From Aedes albopictus (taxonomy: Eukaryota; Arthropoda; Insecta; Diptera; Culicidae), in the NCBI RefSeq assembly GCF_035046485.1, contig NC_085137.1, positions 479,161,396 through 479,225,395 on the forward strand: 64,000 bases of DNA, in the 5' to 3' direction. Positions 21,580 to 31,391 of this stretch are shown here, piece by piece. The position numbers and the translations under genes are program-made. The notes beneath the pieces are model-generated. The model searched no databases and was not told the DNA's origin. It worked only from the letters and a program-made list of their open reading frames with translations. Numbering within the stretch: the first letter of the stretch is position 1; every line of letters starts with the position of its first letter.

Positions 21580-22512
21580 CAAAGGAAATCCTGAACAAAT
21601 TTCCGGAAGATTTCCTGAAAGAATTTCCGGAAGAATTCCTGGAGGAATCCTTTGAGGAATTTGCGGAGGAAATCCTTGAGGAATTTCCAGATGAAATCCT
21701 TAATGAATTTCCGGATGAAATTCTTAAGGAATTTCCGGAAGAAAACCTTGAGGAATTTCCGGAGGAAAACCTTGAGGAATTTTCGGTGAAAATCCTGGAG
21801 GAATTTCCAAAAGAAATCCTGGAGGAATTTCCGGAGGAAATCCTGAAGGAATTTCCAAAGGAAATCTTTGAGGAATTTCCGAAAGAAATCCTGGAGGAAT
21901 CTCCAAAAGAAATCCTGGAGGAATTTCCGGAGAAATTCCTGGATGAATTTCCGGAGAAATTCCTGGAGGAATTTCCGGAGGAATTCCTGTAGAAATTTCC
22001 GGAGTATTTCCTGGAGGAATTCCCGGAAGAATACTTGGAGGACTTTGGGACCGTTCATAAACCACGTAGACTTTTGGGGGGGAGGGGGGGGGGGTCTGGC
22101 CAAAGTCCACGCCCCATACAAATTTCAAAATTTTTGTATGGACAAAAGTCTACGAGGGGGGAGGGGGGGTCTGAGATGGCCAAATTTTGGTCTACGTGGT
22201 TTATGAACAGCCCCTTTCCAGATGAAATCCTGGTGGAATTTCCGTAGGACATCCTAGAGGAATTTCCGTAGGACATCCTGGAGGAATTTCCGGAGAAAAT
22301 CCTTGAGGAATTTCCGGAGGAAATCTTTGAGAAATTTCCGGAGGAAATCTTTGAGGAATTTGCGGAGAAAATCTTGGAGGAATTTCCAGAGGGAGTGCAT
22401 GAGGAATTTTCGGAGGAATTCTTGGAGGAATTTCCGGAGGAATTCCTGGAGGAATTTGCGGAGGAATTCTTGGAGGATTTTTTGGAGGAAATCCTTGAGG
22501 AATTTCTCTCAC
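21580..22512. repeat. 24-bp minisatellite, right (inverted) array
   Basis: The reverse complement of the left-arm array in the same unit order, for example matching variants 'AAATTTGTTCAGGATTTCC' and 'GATTTTCATCGGAAATTCC'. It is interrupted once, by the MITE at 22047-22213. As on the left, all long frames are repeat artefacts. Confidence 0.9.
22047..22213. mobile_element. MITE, 167 bp, inserted in right arm only
   Basis: The TIRs 'GTTCATAAACCACGTAGAC' and 'GTCTACGTGGTTTATGAAC' are preceded by GGGACC and followed by AGCCC. It is flanked by CTTT (22043-22046 and 22214-22217). The left arm carries a single CTTT in the uninterrupted sequence 'GGAGGACTTTCCAGATG' (as reverse complement), so the empty site is visible in the same window. 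The interior has G-rich runs at 22076-22094 and 22156-22170. Confidence 0.85.
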
Positions 22513-22688
22513 TAAACTGTCAAAATCACGAATCGACCACTCTTCTTCTGTCGGCTATCGAGCTAGTCGATTTCTGTTAGCTTTTCTGCTCGACTCTACT
22601 GTGATAGCAGGCGAGCCGATTTAATCGACTCGAGTTATAAAATAGCTGTTTATTACGATATAAAACTAAACTTGGAATAAAGTATTTA

Positions 22689-22970
22689 GGCCCATATAGC
22701 CACAGCTATAAAGACATTGGTATCCAGCAGGACCATGCTGGAGGGGAGGGGACGGTTTCGATTCCAGATCGCTCCAGGAACTTTTAGTAAAGGAAATGTC
22801 CTTGACTTCCTTGGGCATAGAGTATCTTCGTGCCTGCCACACGATATACACATGCAAAAAGGTCATTGGCAGAGGAAGCTCTCAGTTAATAACTGTGGAA
22901 ATGCTCATAAAGCTGAGAAGCAGGCTTCGTCCCAGTGAGGACGTTACGCCAAGAAGATAGTGAGAGAGAG
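22689..22970 (+). mobile_element. tRNA-headed SINE in the right arm
   Basis: Mirror of 19694-19981: head 'GGCCCATATAGCCACAGC', body 'AAAGGAAATGTCCTTGACTT', end 'GGACGTTACGCCAAGAAG' and GA-rich tail. Its G-run is shorter and interrupted compared with the left copy. The SINE therefore was present before the arm duplication. Confidence 0.85.
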
Positions 22971-23029
22971 AAATTTGGAGTACAGAAGTAATTACAGCGT
23001 ACATATGTTTAAAATTCAAATGTTTTCAA

Positions 23030-24110
23030 ATATTTACTTCTTTGTTAACTGTTACAATTATTAATTTGTATGAAAATTATTCATTTGTAAGAAAATTAAT
23101 CATTTTTACCAAAACAGCCTACTTGAGTCGACATAAAAAAATTGTACCGAATACTGCTTGTGTACAATCAAAAGTATTTGTATGTCAAAATAAATTCATA
23201 ATTTTATTACAAAACTCATCTTTTAGTACGAAAAATCAAGAATCTGGTGATAAATCGACTCTGTTGGTCGACATATAGTTTCGTCCGGTGAACGACACTA
23301 GTTCCAGTCGATTTACCAGCCGTTTTCTTAGCGGAAACGATTTAGTGTTCCTAGTTAACAACGACAGAATTATGAATTTTTATAAACCGATCATTTTCGC
23401 CAAAATAACCAATTTGAGTCGACATAAAAAATATTTATATCGAATACTATCTGTGTACATTCTAAAGGAATTGTATGTCAGAGTAAATTAATAATATCCT
23501 AGTTAACAACGACAGAATTATGAATTTTTGTATGAAAATCGATCATTTTCGCCAAAATAATACTTGAGTCGACATAAATAAATATTTATATCGAATACTA
23601 CTTGTGTACATTCTAAAGGACTTGTATACCAGAGTTAATTCATAAATAGTATGAGAAATACTGACAAAATGCATCTTTTAGTACAAAAAATCAAGAATCC
23701 GGTCATAAATCGTCTGTTGGTCGACATACAGTTTCATCCGGTGAACGACACTAGTTTCAGTCGATTTACCAGACATTTTCTTTGCGGAAATAATTTAGTT
23801 TTCCTAGTTAATTACGACAGAATTATGAATTTTTGTTTGAAAATCGATCATTTTCGCCAAACTAACCAACTTGAGTCGACATACAATTTTTTTATGTCGA
23901 ATACTACTTGTGTACATTCTAAAGCATTTGTATGACAGAGTAAACTCATAATTTCAATATATTGTATGAGATATACTAGTAAAACGCATCTTTTATTATG
24001 AAAAATCAAGAATCCGATGATAAATCGACTCTTTAGGTCGACATACAGTTTCGTGCGGTGAACGACACTAGTTCCATTCGATTTATCAGACATTTTCCAA
24101 GCGGAAATGA
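23030..24110. repeat. Right-arm complex satellite
   Basis: Inverted equivalent of 18560-19640, with 'CGGTGAACGACACTAGT' boxes near 23288, 23743 and 24056 and 'TTGAGTCGACATA' boxes between. Gene-like frames (up to 133 aa) here recur in register with the satellite and are not credible. Confidence 0.7.
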
Positions 24111-24194
24111 TTTTGTTTGTAATTTTCACTCCACTGCGACAAAAGATATTGATTTTTTTCCTGGTTTTCATGGGTTTTTCCCCATTGTGCACCG

Positions 24195-24555
24195 GGACCG
24201 GTATCTGGGCTAGGTAGGTATACCTCGACAAGGTACAGGATATACCCAAAGTGCGACGACGACGCAGCTACGTGACCGCGGTTTGCAGAAAACAAACATG
24301 TCAGGCCACTGCTACGGCAGCGAGGCGACCAACAAGGGTGGTGTCGTCGTCGTTTTCCGGTTGGATTTTTCCCGCATTCGGTGGTGTCACTAAGGGATGG
24401 TCACATGACGCGACGATGACGGTGCTATTTCTTTCACGCCAGGAATGTGCATGCTTCCTGAGGGTTTTGAAAGGAAGTGCTTGGCGATTCATCGATGCAC
24501 AAATACTTGTCAGGTCGATTACTTGAATAGCTATATAGTTGACTAATTTGACAGC
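24195..24555. other. Unique DNA right of the foldback element
   Basis: GC-balanced sequence with short competing frames on both strands and no recognised domain. Confidence 0.35.
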
Positions 24556-24970
24556 AATTTCTTGTTAATTTTTTTTTTTTTTTATTTTTATGGCGCATGC
24601 GGTGCTTTGCTCGTTCTAGTGTCTCGGGGTAAGTCTTGGTCCACTTTAGCACCCCTAAGCTGTAGGTCAACAAGAACACAGCAAGCGTGTTGATCACCTT
24701 TTCATTGTTCCCAGCTGAAAGAAAGCTCCTTAGAACACACTTGATACGGTGCAAGAACTTATGCTGCAGCGGCTTCTTGTGGAGTATCACATCCGTAATG
24801 TTCATCTGGCTAACATGCCTCTTCATGTGAACCAACTTACCGACCTGGGGAGACAACACAAGTACATTGTAATCCACAAAACAGTCCATTTTCAATTTTC
24901 TTGGCTGACATCCTACTTTGCAGCTCTTCGGCGTAGGTGGATGTCGTAAATGCACTTCGCTCCATTGAGT
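24556..24970 (-). pseudogene. Non-LTR retrotransposon RT C-terminal fragment
   Basis: In a 228-codon minus-strand frame the stretch 'NNEKVINTLAVFLLTYSLG' and 'VLKWTKTYPETLER' resembles the thumb/C-terminal RT region of R2/R4-like non-LTR elements, where 'NKxxAINTxAxPVLTYSFGxxxWT' is usual. The frame then breaks down into a lysine run. No active-site motif is present, so only a short, dead piece of ORF remains. It is clearly different from the LINE at 60.8-62.3 kb. The upstream part of the same frame (above 24970) is not recognisable. Confidence 0.55.
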
Positions 24971-25890
24971 AAGTTTACGCGAAATCCTGCCCTGCCATCC
25001 CCATCCGCCAGGAATTATTGATCTCCGGGATGAGTTTAAATTCCTGTTAAGCACTCGCTGTTCTTCGTACATGATAATAATAATAGCGCCATCTCCTTCA
25101 TCTATTAGGTAGAAACACACCGGCTAGGAACAGGACATCCAGCGTTGATGCATCATCGGTGACCGACAGACCGACCAACCAACGCACGTATTAAGATAAT
25201 AGCTAAATGACGAAGTATTTCCTTTACTTATCGGTCAACACTAATTTAATAATAAATGTACCTTGAATTAATTAACTTATGCGCCGGGCAAACTCCGGAG
25301 ATGGCTAGTTCGAACGGTCCACCCCCCCAGACCCAGGGCTGAGTGAGTGATGCACACTAGCTAGCACCAGTTGTCGTTAGTGCCGTTGCTGTTCTAGTGA
25401 GAATTGCGAGATTGTTAAATGTCGATAGCATCACCCTTAGTTTGGTCTTGGGAAAGTTTTTCCACGAAGGAGCCACAGGTGGTGGTGGTCGAACACGAAC
25501 AGGAAGTTACATAAATAAATTAAGTGGGTCGATTTATAGACCTCGCATGGATGTTGCGAAGTTGAGTATTCTTTCAGTTTCATAATTCATTACGGGGCTC
25601 TACAAGTTGTGGTGGTGGTGGCTCGTTTCGATTCCTTGATCATCTAAGTTCGTCATCTTGAAGTTCATCAGCCACCTTGTAGTAGCTACACACAGGTAAC
25701 AATGTGATGCTATTTACAAACGTTTTTCCAACTATTTCAAGACAGATGACTTCATTTGAACAAAGGCTGACCACTGCGAGTGTGAGCCTTTATTCAGCTC
25801 CCAAACATCTTAATTTGGAGATTTTATTCAATTTTTAGTCAACCTTTAGCTGGATTGAGGTTCTATGAAAAGCTGCATTAAGGCTTTATA
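24971..25890. other. Unique DNA, nothing recognised
   Basis: No repeat ends, tRNA-like folds or credible coding frames. A GGT-rich short stretch lies near 25600. Confidence 0.35.
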
Positions 25891-26690
25891 CAGGGTGTTA
25901 GGTTCGTAAGTGCAAACTTTTTCAAGGGTGATAGAGGACCATAAATGATGAAAAAAAAACTGTTCTACGCATATGGTTAAACCTCAACCGTTACGTAGTT
26001 ATTGAACGTTTCATGTTTTTGATTATTATTGCCTTTAACTGGCTATAACATTAAAATGGTCAAACTATAGCAGTTTTTTCACCCTTTTTCGAAAGATGGT
26101 TGAATTTTCTATGAAATGGCATCTTTGAATCGATTTGTTTAGTTAAATAACTAAGTTTTCTAGAGCAAATAGCTCAAAAGTAGTGTGTTAATTTGTTTTT
26201 GTCAATTATCATTGCAAAATGCGTAATAATTTGAAATTCTCTCTTTGGCAAAGTTGTGGCCCCTGTTCCACTCTACAATTCGTTTTTTGACATTTGTAAC
26301 TGTCAAGGTAAGCACTTTTTTGCGCACTGTACCGCACATTAAAATCAAAATTGCAAGAAAACGGTTAGAGATAGAAGTTTGGTGTCAAAGAAAGAATTGT
26401 AGAGTGTAACAGGGGCCACAACTTTGCCTAAGAGAGAATTTCAATTTATTACGCATTTTTTCAAAAATAATTGACAAAAACAAATTAAAACACACTACTT
26501 TTGAGCTATTTGCTCTAGAAAACTTAGTTATTTAAGTAAACAAATCGATTCAAAGATACCATTCCATAGAAAATTCAACCATCTTTCGAAAAAGGGTAAA
26601 AAAACTGCTATAGTAGAACAGTTTTTTTTTCATCATTTATGGTCCTCTATCACCCTTGAAAAAGTTTGCACTTACGAACCTAACACCCTG
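25891..26690. mobile_element. 800-bp near-palindromic MITE, TA TSD
   Basis: Starts 'CAGGGTGTTAGGTTCGTAAG' and ends with its exact inverse, flanked by TA on both sides (25889-25890 and 26691-26692), as for Tc1/mariner-type elements. The pairing is not confined to the ends. Nearly the whole element is a long hairpin centred near 26300, including 'CTCTAGAAAACTTAGTTATT' and 'GGGGCCACAACTTTGCC' and their inverses. About 80 bp in the left arm (~25980-26065) has no partner in the right arm. No transposase frame is present. Confidence 0.85.
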
Positions 26691-26692
26691 TA

Positions 26693-27553
26693 TGTGCTTA
26701 ATCGGTAATTAACCAAAATTGTTTATTGTGGTCGAAAATAAACACTTTCATATGCTGCACAAGAGACGTATTAGAATGTATAAATAATTTCATGTAAAAA
26801 ACTTGGAATTGAACTTCATAGTCACGCACCTTAGCATCTACACCACATATACATTGTCGAATAAGAAAGCATAACTTGATGAGTCTGTTTCACTTAAAAC
26901 TTAGGTTAAACCTAGGGTTAAACTAAGCCTGCATTGAGGCTGAACAAGCGATGTCGGAAATGTGAAAACTTGCATGGGTTAGCAGTCAAAAAATATCTGA
27001 TTAAGAGCTGAACAACAGCGTATTCATGCTATTCATGTGAATACTTAAAAGCTGGTTACAAAGATTAAAAATACCATATTCTGCTTAATATTCAGCCATC
27101 CATATTTTGGTGATTAAAGAGGTTGTACAAGTCAAACTTCAGAGCAATATTTAGCTGTCATTTTGTTCAGCTACAAATCATCTAAAGTTCAGCTAATACT
27201 CTCGCTGTTTAGCATTAATTGTTACCTGAGCATTTATTCTACTCCTGTTGATCATTATGCCATAGTGTTCGTTATAGAGCTACTTCCACCTATTAATGTG
27301 TGACAGTCAATACTATCCTGTGGATGTTCCGGTAGGTTTTTGAAAACGATTTTTCTCACCTACTGAATTCTGATAATCAGAACATGCTTAGAGACATTAA
27401 TGGTTGCATCACAACCGTGGTAACATTACACTAAAATCTCAAAAATAGTTTAAAAACAGGAGCAAATGCCATAAATAAATATTTTTAAGCATTCACTCTA
27501 AGGTAGACACATCCAATCCCTGAAGTAAACACAAAATCGAATATAATACTGAA
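26693..27553. other. Unique AT-rich DNA, nothing recognised
   Basis: No credible frames, inverted ends or RNA-like folds seen. Confidence 0.4.
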
Positions 27554-27735
27554 GTGGAGCGGATCTTCTGTGATGGTTAGAACACTTGACTTTCACTCCG
27601 AGGACCTTGGATCGAATCCCACTCCCGACAAACTCGCAAAATGTGAGTTCTTGCTTCGGAAGGGAATATATAATATTGAATAGGATACTAAGGTTGGCGC
27701 CCGTGCCAACCAACGAATAAGTTAAAAAAAAAGCT
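27554..27735 (+). mobile_element. Feilai-like SINE with altered 3' end
   Basis: The head 'GTGGAGCGGATCTTCTGTGA' and box B-like 'TTGGATCGAATCCCAC' match the other copies, as does 'GAGTTCTTGCTTCGGAAGGG'. After about 27665 the usual GTGGGTCCCGAGATG body is replaced by 'TTGGCGCCCGTGCCAACC' and an A-rich end. That could be a subfamily with a different tail or a recombinant copy. Confidence 0.75.
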
Positions 27736-28260
27736 AAAAGGTTTAAACCATATACGCACATGCCATATGCGTATGCTGTTCGATCGTTTCGATCTTTTCG
27801 CGGAATTTTGTCGCTGTTCTGTGTGTGCGTGCATCAAAGAGGAAGAAAACAGTTCTGTTTATTATTTTCGATCGTCTTGTTGGCAGCACAAGTATACATT
27901 TGTATTCGTGAGCGCCATTTCACGGTTCATGTCAATTGGTGAGCTCGTTCCATATTATTATTTGTGCTAAGAGAGGTATGATCAAATCCATACAATACCT
28001 TTATGATTGATTATAGCCGATATTTAAATTGAAGAACCTTTCAATAATTATCGTTGTTTTAGTAATATTCTGATGTGTTATACTGAGTTTGTTACCCCAT
28101 TTTTAGTTCGTCTAACGCTGTTTTTATCCATTCTTGTACCTAAAGTCTTATGATAAAAAATGTTTTTCGAGAAGAACCAGAAGGGGACTGAAAATATCGT
28201 TAATAAAGATAAATAATATTTTTTTTTCATTTTTGCACCCCTTTTTTCATTTCTTTGAGA
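27736..28260. other. Unique DNA, nothing recognised
   Basis: Short frames on the plus strand (60-67 codons at 27760-27970) without domains; otherwise AT-rich. Confidence 0.35.
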
Positions 28261-31260
28261 AAAATCTCTGAGAGTATGACTTCTTCCAGGAATTCCTTCC
28301 AAAATGTCTCCAATGAAAAGAAGTAATCCAGAGCTTCAGACATGGAGATCTCTATATAAATTCGTTTGGGGGGTTAAAAGGTGCTCTCCTTCGAACTTAA
28401 CCTTGATTCATTCAGGAGAGATTCTTTCATAAAATCTTCCAAAAATTCCTTCAGTGGTTTGTTCAGGATTTTCTTAGAAAATTCTCAATAGATTCCTACG
28501 GAAATTTCCCAAGGAATTTTTCTACTTTTTTTTCCAAAAATCTTTAAAGGATTCATTTGAGTTTTTGAGATATTACTATAGAATTCCCCCCAGGGATGGT
28601 TTAAAAACTCTACTAAAGATTCCTCTAAAACATTTGCGAATAATTCCTCCACGAATGTTTTCAGAAGCTTAAGTCTTTCGTACAGAAATTCCTTGTCGTA
28701 TTTTTTTTCAAAAATAGCAAATTTCAAGCTTAAGAAAATTAGGGATTCCATTGGAAATTCTTCTGATTTATTTTCAAAAACTTTTTAAAAATTTCCTTGC
28801 TGTACGCCTACCGGGACTTCACAGTAAATTTCCCAATAATTATTTTCGACAAATGTTCCAGTGATTTATTTAAACAATGCCTTAGGGAAAGCCAACAGAA
28901 ATATTACTTCTTTCGGAAATTTTACTAGGGATTTCTTCAAAAGCAAAACATACAAATCTTTTAGGAAATCTTACATAACTTGCTTCAGGAATTCCTTTAT
29001 GAATTTATTCAGGAATTTTTAGTTGAATTCTTTCAGAATTCAACTGGGAATTTGTTAAGAAATTCCCTTTAATTATTTATTTATTATTAACCCAGGGGTT
29101 CCTTTGGGAAATCCTTCACAGACCTCTTCAACAATTCTTCCGGGGCGTGTTCAGAGAATCTTTCCAAAATTACCTTTTAGAGAATTCTAAGAATTTTTTT
29201 CAAAGATTTCTCAAGAAATACTCCGAAGAGTCTTCTACAGATTCTCAAAGTCTTCAAGAAATTCTTTTTAAAATTATTCCAAAAACTGTTTTCGAGAATG
29301 TTCCATGGATTGTTTCTGAAGCTCCTGCATGGATTTTATTTAAAAAATTATCAAAAAATTTTTTTTAATTATTATTCAGTGGAGCGGACCTGGTGTGATG
29401 GTTAGAACACTTGACTATCACGCCGAGGACCTGGGATTGAATCCCACTCCCAACAAACTCACAAAATGTGGGCTCTTCCTTCGGAAGGGAAGTAAAACGT
29501 GGGTCCCGAGATGAGCTAGCCAAGGGCTAAAAATCTCGTTAATACTGATAAAAAAAATATTCCGCGGGAATTCCCAGGAAAGTCTTCCAGAAATTGCTTC
29601 AGAAATTCCTTTTTCAACTTTTCCAGGGATTAATTCAGTATTCCGCCTGGGAATTTGTTTAGAGATTCCTCTAGAATTTTATATATAAATTGATCCAGGG
29701 GTTCGTTTAAGAAATCTTTCACAGACCATTTCAAAAATTCTTCCGGGGGGCGTTGACAATCTTTTAGAAATTCCTTCAGAATTTTTTTACGAGATTTCTT
29801 CGGAAAATTACTCAAATATTGCTCAAGAAACTCCCAAAAGAGTCTTCCATAGATTCTCTTAGTAATTCGTCCGAGGATTACCAAAATCTTCTAAATAAAA
29901 AACTTCTTTTGATAATCTGTAATTGCTTTTAAAATTCCTGCATGGATTTCTTTAGAAACTACTCCAGGTAATCTTTTGAGAAAATCTTCCACGGATTCTT
30001 TTAAAGTCCTCAACAAATTCTTACAGAAAATATTTAACGAATTGCTTCATAATTCCCTCCATTAATTTCTTTAGGAATTTCTCCAGTGGTTGTGTCAGTA
30101 TTTCGTCTAGGAATTTATTCAACAACTGCTATATATATTTGTTTGTAAATTAATCCAGAGGTTCGTTTAAGAAATCTATTAAATACTCCTTCAAAATTCT
30201 TCCAGGAGTGTTCATAATCTTTCAAAAATTCCCTCGGAAATTCTTTGAGAAATTTATTCAGAAATTTCTACAAATACTTCTAAAAATCCCAAAAGAGGTT
30301 TCATAGATTCCTTTCATAATTTCTTCGATGATTCACAAAATCATCTAGATACCTATTCTTCTAGGGTTGCTTCAAAAAACTTTTTTTGAGATCTTTTTTG
30401 GATTGCTTCTGAAGTTCCTGCATGGATTCCCTTAGAAAATACTCCAGGTAATCCTTTCAGAAAATCATTCACAGATTACTTAAAAAGAAATTCTTTCGGA
30501 AAATCTTTAAGGAATTGTTTCAGAATTGTTTCAGTTATTTAATAAGTGATTCTTTCAGTATTTTGGCTAGATTTTTATCAAAAATTCTTCTAGATAATTA
30601 TTCAGAAATTGATCTAGAGATTCGTTTAAGAAATCCTTCACAGACCCCTTTAAAAATATTCCGGGGTATGTTCAAAATCTTTCTAAAATCCTCCAGAAAT
30701 TCTTTCAGATATTTCTTCGAAAATTTGGGAAATTCCCAAAGGAGTCTTCCATAGAATCCCTTAGTGATTCCTTCGAGGATTTACAAAATCCTCAAGATAT
30801 TCCTCTAGATTTTTTTCTAAGAACTACTTTGGAGAATCTTTTATGGATTGCTTATGAAATTTCTGCATAGGTTTTTTTTAGAAAATCCTCCAGGTAATTC
30901 TCTCAGAAAATCTACCACGAATTCCTTAAAAAAAATCTGAAAGAATTCTTTCAGAAAATCTCTAATGAATTGCTTCAGAAATTGTTCCAACAATTTCTTC
31001 AAGAATTTTTCCAAAGTTTCTTTCAGCATTTCGTCTAGAAATTTTACTAAATATTTATTCAAGTATAAAATTGATCCAGGTGTTCGCTTAAGAAATCTTT
31101 CTTAGACCCTTTACATCTATTCTTCCGGGGGTGTTCAAAATCTTTAAAAAAATCTTTCAGAAATCTTCTTAGAGATTTCTTTGGAAATTTCTTCAGACCT
31201 TCCTAAATAAATTCCCGAAAGAGTCTTCCACGGATACTCTTAGTAATTCTTCCGAGGATT
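28261..31260. repeat. Decayed AATTCCTTCAGA-type repeat tract
   Basis: About 3 kb of imperfect repeats of 'AATTCTTCCAGG', 'AATTCCTTCAGAAA' and 'TCTTCCATAGATTC', with a higher-order spacing of roughly 500-600 bp in which the phrase 'GTTCGTTTAAGAAATC' recurs at ~29700, 30163, 30623 and (diverged) 31083. It is interrupted by a SINE at 29380. The frames here are repeat shadows. Confidence 0.6.
29380..29557 (+). mobile_element. Feilai-like tRNA-derived SINE
   Basis: Complete copy: head 'GTGGAGCGGACCTGGTGTGA', box B-like 'GGGATTGAATCCCACTCC', body 'CTTCCTTCGGAAGGGAAGTA' and 'GTGGGTCCCGAGATGAGCTA', 3' end 'GCCAAGGGCTAAAAATCTCG' and poly-A. It lies within the decayed repeat tract, with no clear target duplication. 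Confidence 0.85.
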
Positions 31261-31280
31261 CACGAAATGTTCAGGATTTT

Positions 31281-31356
31281 TTTTAATCTCTAATAACGAG
31301 AATTTTAGCCCTAGTCTAGTACATCTCGGGACCCACGCGTTACTTCCAAAGCAGAT
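31281..31356 (-). mobile_element. Feilai-like SINE 3' part, left of the 23-bp array
   Basis: Minus-strand 'GTGGGTCCCGAGATGTACTA' and 'AGGGCTAAAATTCTCGTTAT' form the 3' half of a Feilai-like SINE. The head half of a minus-strand copy lies beyond the tandem array at 32868-32902, in the order expected for one element. Confidence 0.75.
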
Positions 31357-31391
31357 AAAAAAATATAAACAAATTGGTCCATTTCTGTTGA

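Larger units (their letters stand above)
18480..24189. mobile_element. Giant foldback element: 2.4-kb inverted arms, 5-bp TSD
   Basis: The left arm (18480-~20896) is the reverse complement of the right arm (~21580-24189) over essentially its whole length. Both ends start CACAATGGGGAAAAACCCAT, and both are bordered by CACCG (18475-18479 and 24190-24194), which fits a 5-bp target duplication. From the outside in, each arm holds a complex AT-rich satellite with AGTGTCGTTCACCG boxes, one tRNA-headed SINE and a 24-bp minisatellite. The loop (~20897-21579) contains more minisatellite and a LINE 3' end. A 167-bp MITE is present only in the right arm. No transposase is encoded. The plan recalls foldback (FB/TU-type) elements, but I know of no matching mosquito family. 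Confidence 0.8.

Noticed and set aside
20299..22121. Overlapping ORFs of 128-350 codons on both strands
   Set aside because: All follow the 24-bp minisatellite; several frames stay open at once and show only eight-residue periods.
23848..24249. 133-codon ORF in the right satellite arm
   Set aside because: Repeats in register with the satellite and has a mirror in the left arm.
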